A DNA stretch of 35,394 bases, from assembly GCA_947381435.1 (NCBI GenBank), contig CANCVE010000039.1, positions 1 through 35,394 of the forward strand, in the 5' to 3' direction. The notes below the pieces were generated by a model. The model saw nothing but the letters and a program-made list of their open reading frames with translations. It made no database searches and was not told the origin of the DNA. Both the position numbers and the translations under genes were made by a program. This stretch comes from Chitinophagaceae bacterium (GTDB lineage: Bacteria; Bacteroidota; Bacteroidia; Chitinophagales; Chitinophagaceae). This document shows positions 17,295-24,984 of this stretch, in pieces; position 1 is the first letter of the stretch; every line of letters begins with the position of its first letter.

Positions 17295-17681
17295 ATGAAT
17301 TTCAAAATTGATACCAAGGAGAAATTTACTGTCATTGAGCTGTTAGACGCCGATTTAAGTGACATTATGGCTGTTGACCTAAAAACGATTTGTTTGCCCT
17401 TTCTGGATGCAGAAATTAGTAATGTTGTCGTAAATATGCAAGCTGTTGTTACAATTGATAGTGTTATAGCACAAACCATTGCACATATTCATCAGCAATT
17501 TTATGACAATAATGTAAGTTTTGTTATTTGTAGTATTTCAGCTGCCGTAAAAGAAGTTTTTAAGAAAGAAGAGCTAGATGATGTGCTAAATATTACGCCT
17601 AGCGAAAGTGAAGCATGGGATATTGTGCAAATGGAAGAGATAGAAAGGGAGCTTTTAGAGGGCGAAGATTTTTTATTTTAA
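17295..17681 (+). CDS. STAS-domain protein (anti-sigma antagonist-like)
   Basis: A 128-residue protein with a STAS-like pattern: beta strand FTVIELLDADLS, a central hydrophobic strand NVVVNMQAVVTIDSVIAQTI (the region holding the phosphorylatable Ser/Thr in SpoIIAA-like proteins; a Ser is present here), then NNVSFVICSISAAVKEVFKK. The acidic C-terminus (EEIERELLEGEDF) extends past the domain. No kinase or sigma factor of that system is nearby. From memory, Bacteroidota often place this gene just before ribonuclease Z, as here (199 bp apart), so a functional link is possible but unproven. It is divergent from clpC. Confidence 0.75.
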   Translation: MNFKIDTKEKFTVIELLDADLSDIMAVDLKTICLPFLDAEISNVVVNMQAVVTIDSVIAQTIAHIHQQFYDNNVSFVICSISAAVKEVFKKEELDDVLNITPSESEAWDIVQMEEIERELLEGEDFLF

Positions 17682-17880
17682 AGTAAAAAAGCTTTTTCAA
17701 TGTTCTGGAATTGCTGGTAGTGGAATTACATAATTCTATTATTTGGCAATTTCCAATCATTTATGTCAATTGAATTAATTTTCATTGACCAATTACATTG
17801 TAAAAAGTATTTCTATACTGTTTTTCTACTATATTTATCGCAATTAATATATATAGGTTTTCAGGGATCAATTCAATAGC

Positions 17881-18789
17881 ATGTTCGGAGTTACAATTTT
17901 AGGAAATAATTCAGCAGTACCAGCATACAATAGGCATCCTTCTGCCCAGATTGTAACTATTCATGATCAACTTATTTTGTTTGATTGTGGGGAGGCAACA
18001 CAGTTTCAAATTGCACATTACAAGGTAAAGTGGAACAAGATAAAATACATATTCATTTCCCATTTACACGGCGACCATTACTTTGGGCTTATTGGCCTAA
18101 TATCAAGCATGTATCTATTAGGCCGAAAAGACCCTCTATATGTGTACGGACCAGCTGCGTTAAAGCCTATTATCGATCTGCAATTGCTAGTTGCTGATAG
18201 TCGTTTACCTTATGATCTTGTTTTTATTCCACTCACTAATGATGGGGTTGTGTTAAATGAAACAAGGTTTACGGTAGAGTGTTTTGCCACCCAACATAGG
18301 ATAGAAAGCAGGGGTTTTATAGTAAGAGAATTACGTAAACCCAGGAAAATAAACAAGGATACTATACATTATTACAATATACCCACACATTTCTACGATA
18401 ACTTACAAGAAGGCGAAGATTATGTTGGTATAGATGGCACTCTGGTAAAAAATGAATTAGTTACTATCCAAAACAAGCCCGGTAGGAGTTATGCTTATAC
18501 CGCGGATACACTTTTTGATGAAAATGTGGCAAAAAAAGTAAAAGGAGTCTCTTTGCTTTACCATGAATCTACCTATTTAAAGCACATGGCCGAGAGTGCA
18601 GCCCTAAGGTTTCATTCCACTACACATCAGGCGGCCACAATTGCCTTATTGGCTAATGTGAAAAAGCTAATTATTGGGCATTTCAGTAGTAAATATGAAA
18701 GTATTGATGTGTTTGTGCAGGAGGCACAAGAGGTGTTCCCAAATACCGATTTAGCCATAGAAGGAACCACTTACAGAATTCGATTTTAA
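17881..18789 (+). CDS. rnz: Ribonuclease Z
   Basis: A 302-residue short-form tRNase Z, the metallo-beta-lactamase enzyme that trims tRNA 3' trailers. The zinc motif is SHLHGDHYFGL (His61, His63, Asp65, His66). Other family elements are the N-terminal LGNNSAVPAYNRHPSAQ with LFDCGEATQFQ, TQHRIESRGFIV, SYAYTADT, and the late IIGHFSSKY histidine. The central flexible-arm region (residues about 155-200, PRKINKDTIHYYNIP) is present. Placement 91 bp before a tRNA gene that lacks an encoded CCA fits the need for 3' processing, though adjacency may be coincidental. Confidence 0.95.
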   Translation: MFGVTILGNNSAVPAYNRHPSAQIVTIHDQLILFDCGEATQFQIAHYKVKWNKIKYIFISHLHGDHYFGLIGLISSMYLLGRKDPLYVYGPAALKPIIDLQLLVADSRLPYDLVFIPLTNDGVVLNETRFTVECFATQHRIESRGFIVRELRKPRKINKDTIHYYNIPTHFYDNLQEGEDYVGIDGTLVKNELVTIQNKPGRSYAYTADTLFDENVAKKVKGVSLLYHESTYLKHMAESAALRFHSTTHQAATIALLANVKKLIIGHFSSKYESIDVFVQEAQEVFPNTDLAIEGTTYRIRF

Positions 18790-18818
18790 ATTTAATTTGA
18801 AAAAAAATAAAAATATTT

Positions 18819-18848
18819 TTGCCAATATGAAAACTACTCCTATATTTG
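18819..18848 (+). promoter_or_regulatory. Bacteroidota-type promoter of the tRNA-Val gene
   Basis: TTG (18819-18821) and TATATTTG (18841-18848) are separated by 19 bp, a near-perfect match to the -33 TTG and -7 TAnnTTTG consensus. Transcription should begin near 18855, about 26 nt before the mature tRNA. Confidence 0.75.
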
Positions 18849-18880
18849 CACTCCCAAAGCGAAAGAGGGACACGAAAAAA

Positions 18881-18955
18881 GGGAGTTTAGCTCAGTTGGT
18901 TTAGAGCATCTGCCTTACAAGCAGAGGGTCGGCGGTTCGACCCCGTCAACTCCCA
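18881..18955 (+). tRNA. tRNA-Val (anticodon TAC)
   Basis: A full cloverleaf is visible. The acceptor stem GGGAGTT pairs with AACTCCC plus discriminator A. The D-arm includes AGCTCAGTTGGTTTAGAGC. The anticodon stem TCTGC/GCAGA encloses the loop CTTACAA with anticodon TAC. The T-arm has GGCGG, loop TTCGACC, and CCGTC with one G-T pair. CCA is not encoded. A terminator follows immediately. Confidence 0.97.
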
Positions 18956-18963
18956 CAGATTCA

Positions 18964-18997
18964 AAAAAAGGGTTTCAAGAAATTGAAACCCTTTTTT
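18964..18997 (+). terminator. Rho-independent terminator of tRNA-Val
   Basis: A 15-bp perfect stem (AAAAAAGGGTTTCAA, loop GAAA, complementary arm ending in six Ts), starting 9 bp after the tRNA. Confidence 0.92.
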
Positions 18998-19823
18998 ATT
19001 TTTATCCTTTCTCATTGTTGCATAAGTCTGATAATCAATTGTTTGCTTTAGTTTTATTGTTAGTTTAGTTTTTGCTTTTTAAATTTTATTGGCTGTCTTT
19101 AAATTTTGATAATTCCTTTTTAATTTCAAAACAATTGGCATTCATCTCTTCGGGGCACTCTCTCTTTTCTGCTTTAATGCCTTATTTGATGTTGAAATTC
19201 AATTTGCCACTTTTCTTGTCCTCTTTGTTATTCTTGTCTTTATTGCGTTTTTCTACTAAACTTTTTTTAGGGTTTTAAAAGTTTATTTTTAATTGTATCA
19301 TAAAAGAAATATTGATTTCTTAAAGGGGTATTTTGTGTGTAAAAATCCCGGTGGAGTGGTAGTTAAAATAATTGTTGACTAATATTAGAAGGCTGAAACT
19401 TCTTAGGTCGTCGATTTTTAATACTAACGGCAAATAATGCTTTCCTTTTTTAGGTTAATGCATCAGTTAGTTAAATAGGTACTCCTCTCTTTTCCTGCAT
19501 TATTGCTTTGTATTCCTTCTGCGTCTTATTGTTCAAATTTTAAATGGCCTTTTCTCTGTTGTTTCTCCACTTTCGTTTTAAATGAGGCCTAGTTTTACTT
19601 TCATTTCTTGCATTTAGTCATTTTCGGGTACTCTCTGAGGTTGAAAATGTTTCCTAACTACAATTATTTATCTAACATTAAAATTTAGAAATTATCTATT
19701 TTAGAATTCTGTTTTGATGATATTTTAAAATTGTCTCATGGCTACTTTACCAACTATGTATAAAATATAATCTAACCTCTCATTGGCGCTTATAAATTGT
19801 GCTTTTGCTGGGAATGTATCCTT

Positions 19824-19979
19824 AAGGAGCATATTTGTCTTCATAAGGAGCATATTTGTCTTCATAAGGAGCATATTTATATTCATAAGGAACATATTCG
19901 TATTCATAAGGAGCATATTCGTCTTCATAAGGAGCATATTCGTCTTCTTAAGGAGTATATTCGTATTCTTAAGGAGTAA
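19824..19979. repeat. 21-bp tandem array B (7 units plus a partial)
   Basis: Units start at 19824, 19845, 19866, 19887, 19908, 19929 and 19950, with a partial unit from 19971, all exactly 21 bp. Each begins AAGGAGCATATT (one AAGGAAC, late ones AAGGAGTATATT) and ends TCAT or TCTT. The first two units are identical. Several frames stay open on both strands and give seven-residue repeats (RSIFVFI, KEHIRLH, LLMKTNM). None has gene context or normal composition, so the signal is treated as DNA-level. Confidence 0.92.
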
Positions 19980-19996
19980 AACCAATAAATCTGCTC

Positions 19997-20145
19997 CTTA
20001 GGAATACAATTTTATTCCCCTTGAAAACGATTTTTTCTCATTTTAAGACGGTTTTATTCTGTTTTAATGCCATTCCTAAACTTTTGAAAACACGCTTTTT
20101 TCATTTTAAGCAAAAAATGTCTTTTTTTAAGACCATTTTTATACG
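19997..20145. repeat. Degenerate array D with 20-22 bp period
   Basis: About seven weakly conserved units follow array B. Boundaries lie near 20020, 20041, 20062, 20082, 20104 and 20125. Units start TTTTAAG, TTTTAATG or TTTTGAAAAC and end in T-rich stretches such as TTTTTTCTCA. The T-tracts recur about every 21 bp, so they are phased with the helix and the DNA is probably curved. Confidence 0.65.
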
Positions 20146-20415
20146 ACCATACTCTTTAAAAAAGCATAATTGGATAAGGTCAGAAACTAAGCACACCTAA
20201 AATCTTTGATGTGGGAATACAAAATTGATTTATGGAATTTAAAACCCTCCACAATAAAACAAATTTTAATTTATCGGGATAAACTCATTGTTTTTAAGAA
20301 GGCATATTGCCTAACCAAAAGCATTAAAATGTAAATAGGAGAGATGCGCCATAGATTGATGGATGAGCAAATGGCAAAAGAGGAAAAATAACAGGCATCC
20401 AGCTGCCCAAAAAGG

Positions 20416-20571
20416 ATGAAAGGAGAGAAGCGGCAGTTTATTTACCCTCAAAATGTGTTATTGGGTGAAAGGTTAGTTGCTGCCCTTCATGATTTTGAAA
20501 ATAACTGGATAAACAACTGTTTTACATTAGTAGGATGTAAATATTTTATGACAAAGAAATTGCCAAATTAA
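20416..20571 (+). CDS. Possible 51-aa small protein
   Basis: An ATG-started frame of 51 residues (MKGEKRQFIYPQNVLLGERL, then VAALHDFENNWINN and a short C-terminal part with two cysteines), with AAAAAGG just before the ATG. The composition is protein-like, but nothing independent supports expression. It could be chance. Confidence 0.22.
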   Translation: MKGEKRQFIYPQNVLLGERLVAALHDFENNWINNCFTLVGCKYFMTKKLPN

Positions 20572-20677
20572 AATCTTTGTTGAAATTATAGCCTCATTAA
20601 TTGCTTAAAAAATTGAACATAAACTACAGCAAAAGACAGTACTTTTTAAGGTAAATAACCTGATTTATAGTACAAAC

Positions 20678-20718
20678 TACTACAAGCCTCTTGCACTTTG
20701 TATACTAGGTTTGTAGTA
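20678..20718. promoter_or_regulatory. Inverted repeat over a -7-like box before the kinase gene
   Basis: TACTACAA (20678-20685) and TTGTAGTA (20711-20718) form an 8-bp inverted repeat. The right arm overlaps TAGGTTTG (20706-20713), a match to the -7 consensus TAnnTTTG. This is the arrangement expected of an operator at a promoter. It lies about 70 bp before the kinase ATG. Confidence 0.4.
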
Positions 20719-20788
20719 TAACTATGTAGTTATCCAAAATACTGATTTGGGTGTCTTAAAATATTTTAAGCACTTTTATATTGTTGCC

Positions 20789-23302
20789 ATGAGAAGAGAA
20801 CGAATTACCCATGCTAAGTTTAGTTTACTTGTTATTGTTGTTACTATTATTATTTTTTTAATTGGGATAATTGGCACATCGGGTATTAAAAAAATGAACC
20901 ATAATGTTCAGAGCCTTTATTCGGATGGGTTGCTTCCATTGCAATATTTAACCCAAATAAGGTATGCTTATTTATCGGAAGTACTCAATACTAGCGATGA
21001 ACTTGAAGAACATGCAATGCCATACTCAAGGGCTGCAATAAAATTGGCGTCTGCACAGCAACTTATAGACAGTAATTGGGTGCTATTTATAAAAACTGTT
21101 TTAACTAACGATGAAAGAGTTTTAGTAAATAATACTATTGAAAAAAAGAAAGCTGTAGACGAATTAGTCAATCATTTAATTAAAAGAATAAATGCTGGCG
21201 ATACGCTTTACAATGCAGAAGATGCTAGTGAAGAAATTAGCAAGGCAGTATCTACAGTAATAGTTAAAATAAACCAGTTAGACCAGTTGCAAATAGATAG
21301 TAGCAATGAAGCACAGAAACAAAATGAAAAACTTTATAAAGAATCTGAACTAGAGTTTTATATTTTAATTGCCCTATCGGTATTGTTTATTTCGATACTT
21401 GGTTTTTATATTCTGCAAGACATCAGTCAGTTTATTAATGATCTTAAAAATAGCAACTTAAAAGTAAAAGAGTCGGAAGAAAAGTATCGTTACTTATTTC
21501 AAAATAACCCAGCACACATCTTTTTGTGGGATTTGAGTTCTTTAAAGATATTGGAGGTTAATGATACCGTTATTGCCAAGTATGGTTACAGTAAGGAGGA
21601 GTGGGCGGATATGATTTTGTTAGACTTTCGTCCTGAAAAAGACCATGATAGTGTAATGGCATTAGCCAAAAGAGTGATAAATGAAAATTTGCCTATTACA
21701 AAAGCTGTATGGAAACACTTGAAGAAAAATGGCGAGGAAATGCTGATGGAGATTGTATCTCACAAGGTTGATTATCAAGGTAAACAAGCCATTCTATCGA
21801 TAGCAATTGATGTAACAGAACAAGAAAAAGCAAAACTAGCGCTGAATAAAACCGAAGAAAGAAATAGTGCATTGATAGAGAACATAAATGATGGTATTGT
21901 ATTGATATATGCGGATGGAACTGTGTTTTATCAAAGCCCTTCTGTAACTAAAATAGTGGGTTGGACTTTGGAGGACAGAAGAGGGCAAAAAGCAATAGAT
22001 TTTATCCATCCCAACGATGTAAATGTCTGTAAAGAATTTTTTAATTATTCGAAAAATAATCCAAGGGAGGCTGTAAAAACAGAGTATCGTACCCGTCATA
22101 AAGACGGTCATTATATATGGGTGGAACTTTTTATAACTAATTTATTAGATAATGAAAATATAAAAGCCTACGTAGTTTCTTACAGGGATATTACGGAAAG
22201 AAAGGCATTTGAAGAGCAACAACGACTGATGAGTTCGATAGTAAATTCGTCGGATGATGCTATTATAAGTAAAACATTGGATGGTATAATAACCTCTTGG
22301 AATTATGGAGCAGAAAAAATATTAGGCTATAAAGCAGAGGATGTAATAGGAAAACATGTTTCTATTATAGTACCACCAGATTTGTTGGATGAAGAAGATG
22401 ATATTTTAACCAGAATTAGTAAAGGTGAATCTATAGATCATTATGAAACGCAAAGGATAAAGAAAGGGGGCGAATTGATATATGCTTCCCTTACTGTATC
22501 GCCCATTATTGATTCATTGGGTAAAGTGGTAGGGACATCAAAAATATTGCGGGACATAACAAACGAAAAACGCTCTGAAAAGAAGTTGACCCATCAAAAT
22601 GTGGAGTTAATGAAGACTAATGCAGAGCTAGATAGGTTTGTTTACAGTGTATCGCACGAGTTGCGTATGCCATTGACTGCCGTAATGGGTCTACACACTT
22701 TTATAGACAAAACACCACTTAGCGAACGGGATAAGGGGCTAATGGATATGATAAGAAAAAGTGTTTACAATATGGATGATACGCTTAGGGGCATACTAGA
22801 TTACTCTAGAAACAATAGGCTAGAGCCAAGTATGGCGCCCATTGACTTACCTACACTTGTAAATAATGCATTTGAAAACTCTGAGTATCATCTAGAGGCA
22901 GTAAACCTAGAAAAGCGTATAACTATTCAGGATAATGTACCATTTTACTCGGATTTACTTCGAATAAAAATCATTTTAAACAACCTTGTTTCCAATGCAA
23001 TAAAATACAGCAAAAAGGGTATACCCGATGCCTTTATATCTATTAAAATAGAGGTTGATAAGGATAAATTTTTGTTGGAAATAGCTGACAATGGAATTGG
23101 GATAGAAAGTGATTACTTACCAAACGTATTTAAAATGTTTTATAGGGCCACATCAAGCGTTACAGGATCTGGTTTGGGACTTTATATAGTAAAAGAAAGT
23201 ATAGAAAGGCTTGGTGGAAGTATAGAAGTAACCTCAGAATTTGGCGTAGGAACAAAGTTTATGGTACAAATACCTAATGGCAATGAAAGTGGCAATTTAT
23301 AA
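20789..23302 (+). CDS. Membrane-bound multi-PAS sensor histidine kinase
   Basis: From the ATG at 20789 (MRRERITHAKF) the protein has 837 residues; a TTG 14 codons earlier is less likely. Order: membrane helix about 12-31; periplasmic four-helix-bundle sensor about 32-190 (resembling 4HB-MCP); membrane helix about 190-211; three PAS domains (about 230-345, 355-475, 480-600; PAC-like ends such as ISIAIDVTEQEKAK, VVSYRDITERKAF, SKILRDITNEKRS); HisKA with phospho-acceptor His623 in YSVSHELRMPLTAV; HATPase with N-box ILNNLVSNAIKY, G1 ADNGIGIE and G2 GSGLGLYIV. No response regulator is adjacent, so it is an orphan kinase with unknown signal and target. Confidence 0.95.
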   Translation: MRRERITHAKFSLLVIVVTIIIFLIGIIGTSGIKKMNHNVQSLYSDGLLPLQYLTQIRYAYLSEVLNTSDELEEHAMPYSRAAIKLASAQQLIDSNWVLFIKTVLTNDERVLVNNTIEKKKAVDELVNHLIKRINAGDTLYNAEDASEEISKAVSTVIVKINQLDQLQIDSSNEAQKQNEKLYKESELEFYILIALSVLFISILGFYILQDISQFINDLKNSNLKVKESEEKYRYLFQNNPAHIFLWDLSSLKILEVNDTVIAKYGYSKEEWADMILLDFRPEKDHDSVMALAKRVINENLPITKAVWKHLKKNGEEMLMEIVSHKVDYQGKQAILSIAIDVTEQEKAKLALNKTEERNSALIENINDGIVLIYADGTVFYQSPSVTKIVGWTLEDRRGQKAIDFIHPNDVNVCKEFFNYSKNNPREAVKTEYRTRHKDGHYIWVELFITNLLDNENIKAYVVSYRDITERKAFEEQQRLMSSIVNSSDDAIISKTLDGIITSWNYGAEKILGYKAEDVIGKHVSIIVPPDLLDEEDDILTRISKGESIDHYETQRIKKGGELIYASLTVSPIIDSLGKVVGTSKILRDITNEKRSEKKLTHQNVELMKTNAELDRFVYSVSHELRMPLTAVMGLHTFIDKTPLSERDKGLMDMIRKSVYNMDDTLRGILDYSRNNRLEPSMAPIDLPTLVNNAFENSEYHLEAVNLEKRITIQDNVPFYSDLLRIKIILNNLVSNAIKYSKKGIPDAFISIKIEVDKDKFLLEIADNGIGIESDYLPNVFKMFYRATSSVTGSGLGLYIVKESIERLGGSIEVTSEFGVGTKFMVQIPNGNESGNL

Positions 23303-23817
23303 ATGGGTAAAGTAGATTTGGTGTACATTTTAAAAGCAGCTAATAGTATATGATAGTAATGCGAAATAGAAATAAGGGGTTGGAACATTGAATAGATAGA
23401 TGCATTAACACATTTGATGGCAGATACTTTTAAAAAAGGGGATAAATGATAAGTTTCCTTGCATAAAAAAGAGAAGAAAGGGGAGACGCGACAGGCATCA
23501 ACCCGTCAAAAAACAAAAAAAGGATAGAAGCTACAGGCTACTAGCAACCAACAAAAGATAAAAGGAGGTTTTTTCAAGGAATAATGGTTTGTTATCCGCA
23601 GAAATGAATTTTGTTAGTGATAAAATATAGCTAGAATTGGTTGAAAAAGAAGGGGGAGGGGGAGTGCAATCTGTAAAATAAATAAGGCAAGGATAAAAAT
23701 GTATTTAACGGGAATCTTTTTTAAATGAATTGAAAACGACAATAGCTAAACATTGCACTTTTATTAACAACCCACAAAGAAATTAAAACCATTATATTTG
23801 AACTCGCAAAATAAATA
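23303..23817. other. 515-bp purine-rich gap
   Basis: The plus strand is strongly purine-rich (about 23450-23700), with runs such as AAAAGAGAAGAAAGGGGAG and AAGAAGGGGGAGGGGGAG. No open frame or RNA gene was recognised. The segment ACAGGCATC followed by AAAAAAAGGATAGAAGC weakly resembles DNA near 20392-20440 upstream of the kinase, which may mark an old duplication. The right end holds the promoter of the next gene. Confidence 0.5.
23793..23800 (+). promoter_or_regulatory. Putative -7 box of the His-rich protein gene
   Basis: TATATTTG is a full match to TAnnTTTG, 18 bp before the GTG start. The -33 position has no clear TTG. Confidence 0.5.
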
Positions 23818-24216
23818 GTGAAAAAAACAGTCTATCTCTTCCTCTTAATGTTTTACAGCCTTGGTACTATCTGTTTACCATTGGGAGATTTCTCTGTTTT
23901 GGCAGATATTCCTCAAATGTATCACCATTGCAAGACGGTAGAAGATAAGGATATGTCGCCGATTGAGTTTGTGACAGATCATTTATTAAACATAGACGGG
24001 ATATTTGATGGACATCAACACGAGGATGCTCAAAAACCTCATCAGCCATTGCAACATAATCATCCCACACAAACGGTTTGCTCATTTGTAACTAATTATA
24101 CTATTACCCACACGGAATTTATTGAAAGTAAAATAAAACCAACTTTATACAAAACAGATTTTATCCTTTCTGATTACACTGCCAAGATATTCCGCCCTCC
24201 GGTACAACAATCATAA
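23818..24216 (+). CDS. His-rich secreted protein, possible metal-binding
   Basis: A 132-residue protein with a GTG start (MKKTVYLFLLMFYSLGTIC) and an N-terminal hydrophobic segment acting as signal peptide or lipid anchor. The middle has PLGDFSVLADIPQMYHHC and DHLLNIDGIFDGHQHE, followed by a His-rich stretch (HQPLQHNHP). From memory, proteins with this PLGDFS...MYxHC...DHLLNIDGIFDxH layout occur in Bacteroidota next to heavy-metal (Czc/Cus-type) efflux genes; no such pump is visible here. Metal binding is inferred from the histidines. It is followed by a repeat element, then a PepSY-like gene. Confidence 0.7.
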   Translation: MKKTVYLFLLMFYSLGTICLPLGDFSVLADIPQMYHHCKTVEDKDMSPIEFVTDHLLNIDGIFDGHQHEDAQKPHQPLQHNHPTQTVCSFVTNYTITHTEFIESKIKPTLYKTDFILSDYTAKIFRPPVQQS

Positions 24217-24221
24217 AAAGA

Positions 24222-24339
24222 ATTTTACCATTAAGTACACTAAGGAGAAACAAGGACCACAAAGTTTTTGTGAAGTGCCAACGCGTACCCTATTTCTTTG
24301 TGTCTCTTTGTGAATACTACGTATTCCTTATGGTAAAAT
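24222..24339. repeat. 118-bp palindromic interspersed element
   Basis: The ends are perfect 10-bp inverted repeats, ATTTTACCAT (24222-24231) and ATGGTAAAAT (24330-24339). Inside, ACCACAAAG on the left pairs with CTTTGTGT on the right, and a GAATAC-TAC-GTATTC hairpin is near the right end. Sequences of this type (CACTAAGGAGAAACAAGG, CTTTGTGTCTCTTTGTG) recur between genes in many Bacteroidota, by memory. It is likely a MITE or REP-type repeat with no coding content. Confidence 0.7.
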
Positions 24340-24399
24340 GAGTTATAAACGCACTTCTACAATCAATTTTTAATAGTATTCATTTAATAAAATAAGACA

Positions 24400-24825
24400 A
24401 TGAAAAAAATAATTTTCGTTGCTATGGCAGTAATATGTGCCTACGCAACAAGTTTTGCCGCAGAAAAAACACCAGCAGCAACAAAAGAGGCATTCAGTAA
24501 AAAGTTTCCAAACGCTACAGAAGTAAAGTGGGGTAAGGAGGAAGAACATAATTATGAAGCGGAATTTAAATTGGACGGTAAAACCTATTCTGCTAACTTC
24601 TCAGATACTGGTGAATGGTTGGAAACTGAAAGTCCATTTACTTTTAATGAACTTCCAGAAAAAGTGCAACAATCTTTTAACCAAGCACACAAAGGTGCAA
24701 AGGTGAAGGCCGTTGCAAAGATTGAAACCTCAAAAAAAGGAACACTTTATGAGGTGGAAATAAAGAAGGGGCTTAAAACAATTGAGTTTTATTATAACTC
24801 AGATGGATCGGAAGCAAAGAAATAA
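24400..24825 (+). CDS. PepSY-like (BLIP-fold) secreted protein
   Basis: A 141-residue protein with a clear signal peptide (MKKIIFVAMAVICAYATSFA, cleavage near residue 21). Two repeats of the PepSY-like pattern follow: AFSKKFPNATEVKWGKE-x-YEAEFKLDGKTYSANFSDTGEW, then a second copy with PEKVQQSFNQAHKGAKV and LYEVEIKKGLKTIEFYYNSDG. Family members are small periplasmic proteins of unknown function that are abundant in Bacteroidota. It stands 160 bp before the barrel-receptor gene but ends in its own strong terminator, so it is probably separately transcribed. Confidence 0.88.
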   Translation: MKKIIFVAMAVICAYATSFAAEKTPAATKEAFSKKFPNATEVKWGKEEEHNYEAEFKLDGKTYSANFSDTGEWLETESPFTFNELPEKVQQSFNQAHKGAKVKAVAKIETSKKGTLYEVEIKKGLKTIEFYYNSDGSEAKK

Positions 24826-24832
24826 GTAATAG

Positions 24833-24862
24833 AGCAGAACGCCGAAGGCGTTCTGCTTTTTC
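24833..24862 (+). terminator. Rho-independent terminator
   Basis: AGCAGAACGCC (24833-24843) pairs perfectly with GGCGTTCTGCT (24847-24857) around GAA, followed by a T-tract. It ends the PepSY-like gene. Confidence 0.93.
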
Positions 24863-24984
24863 TTTTCCATCATTTATAGGAAACTGTATATGCAATAGTT
24901 TCCCTAGCATTCTTATGTGCTTTATAAAACAACAACAGCAATTGATTAAAGGGGTGAAATAAACTAACTATTAAAAAAATATTT

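Larger units (their letters stand above)
18998..20788. other. 1.8-kb stretch without recognised genes
   Basis: The first part (about 19000-19700) is strongly pyrimidine-rich on plus. It holds loosely repeated segments: CTCTCTTTTCTGC near 19163 and CTCTCTTTTCCTGC near 19485, and TCGGGGCACTCTCT near 19148 and TCGGGTACTCTCT near 19624. The middle holds arrays B and D. The last part (20160-20788) has a possible 51-aa ORF and a promoter-like inverted repeat before the histidine kinase. Longer open frames here (for example 19072-19278) are low-complexity and not convincing genes. Confidence 0.6.

Noticed and set aside
17680-17880. AAAAAGCTTTTT palindrome after the STAS gene as a terminator
   Set aside because: It has no loop or extended stem, so a hairpin would be poor. 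The rest of the gap shows nothing.
19072-19278. 68-codon hydrophobic frame
   Set aside because: It lies in pyrimidine-rich low-complexity DNA, which produces Leu/Phe/Ser-rich translations by chance. No upstream signals or family match.
19725-20001. Repeat-rich frames on both strands (RSIFVFI, KEHIRLH, LLMKTNM)
   Set aside because: Three overlapping frames cannot all be real. The period of 21 bp explains them all, and composition is abnormal.
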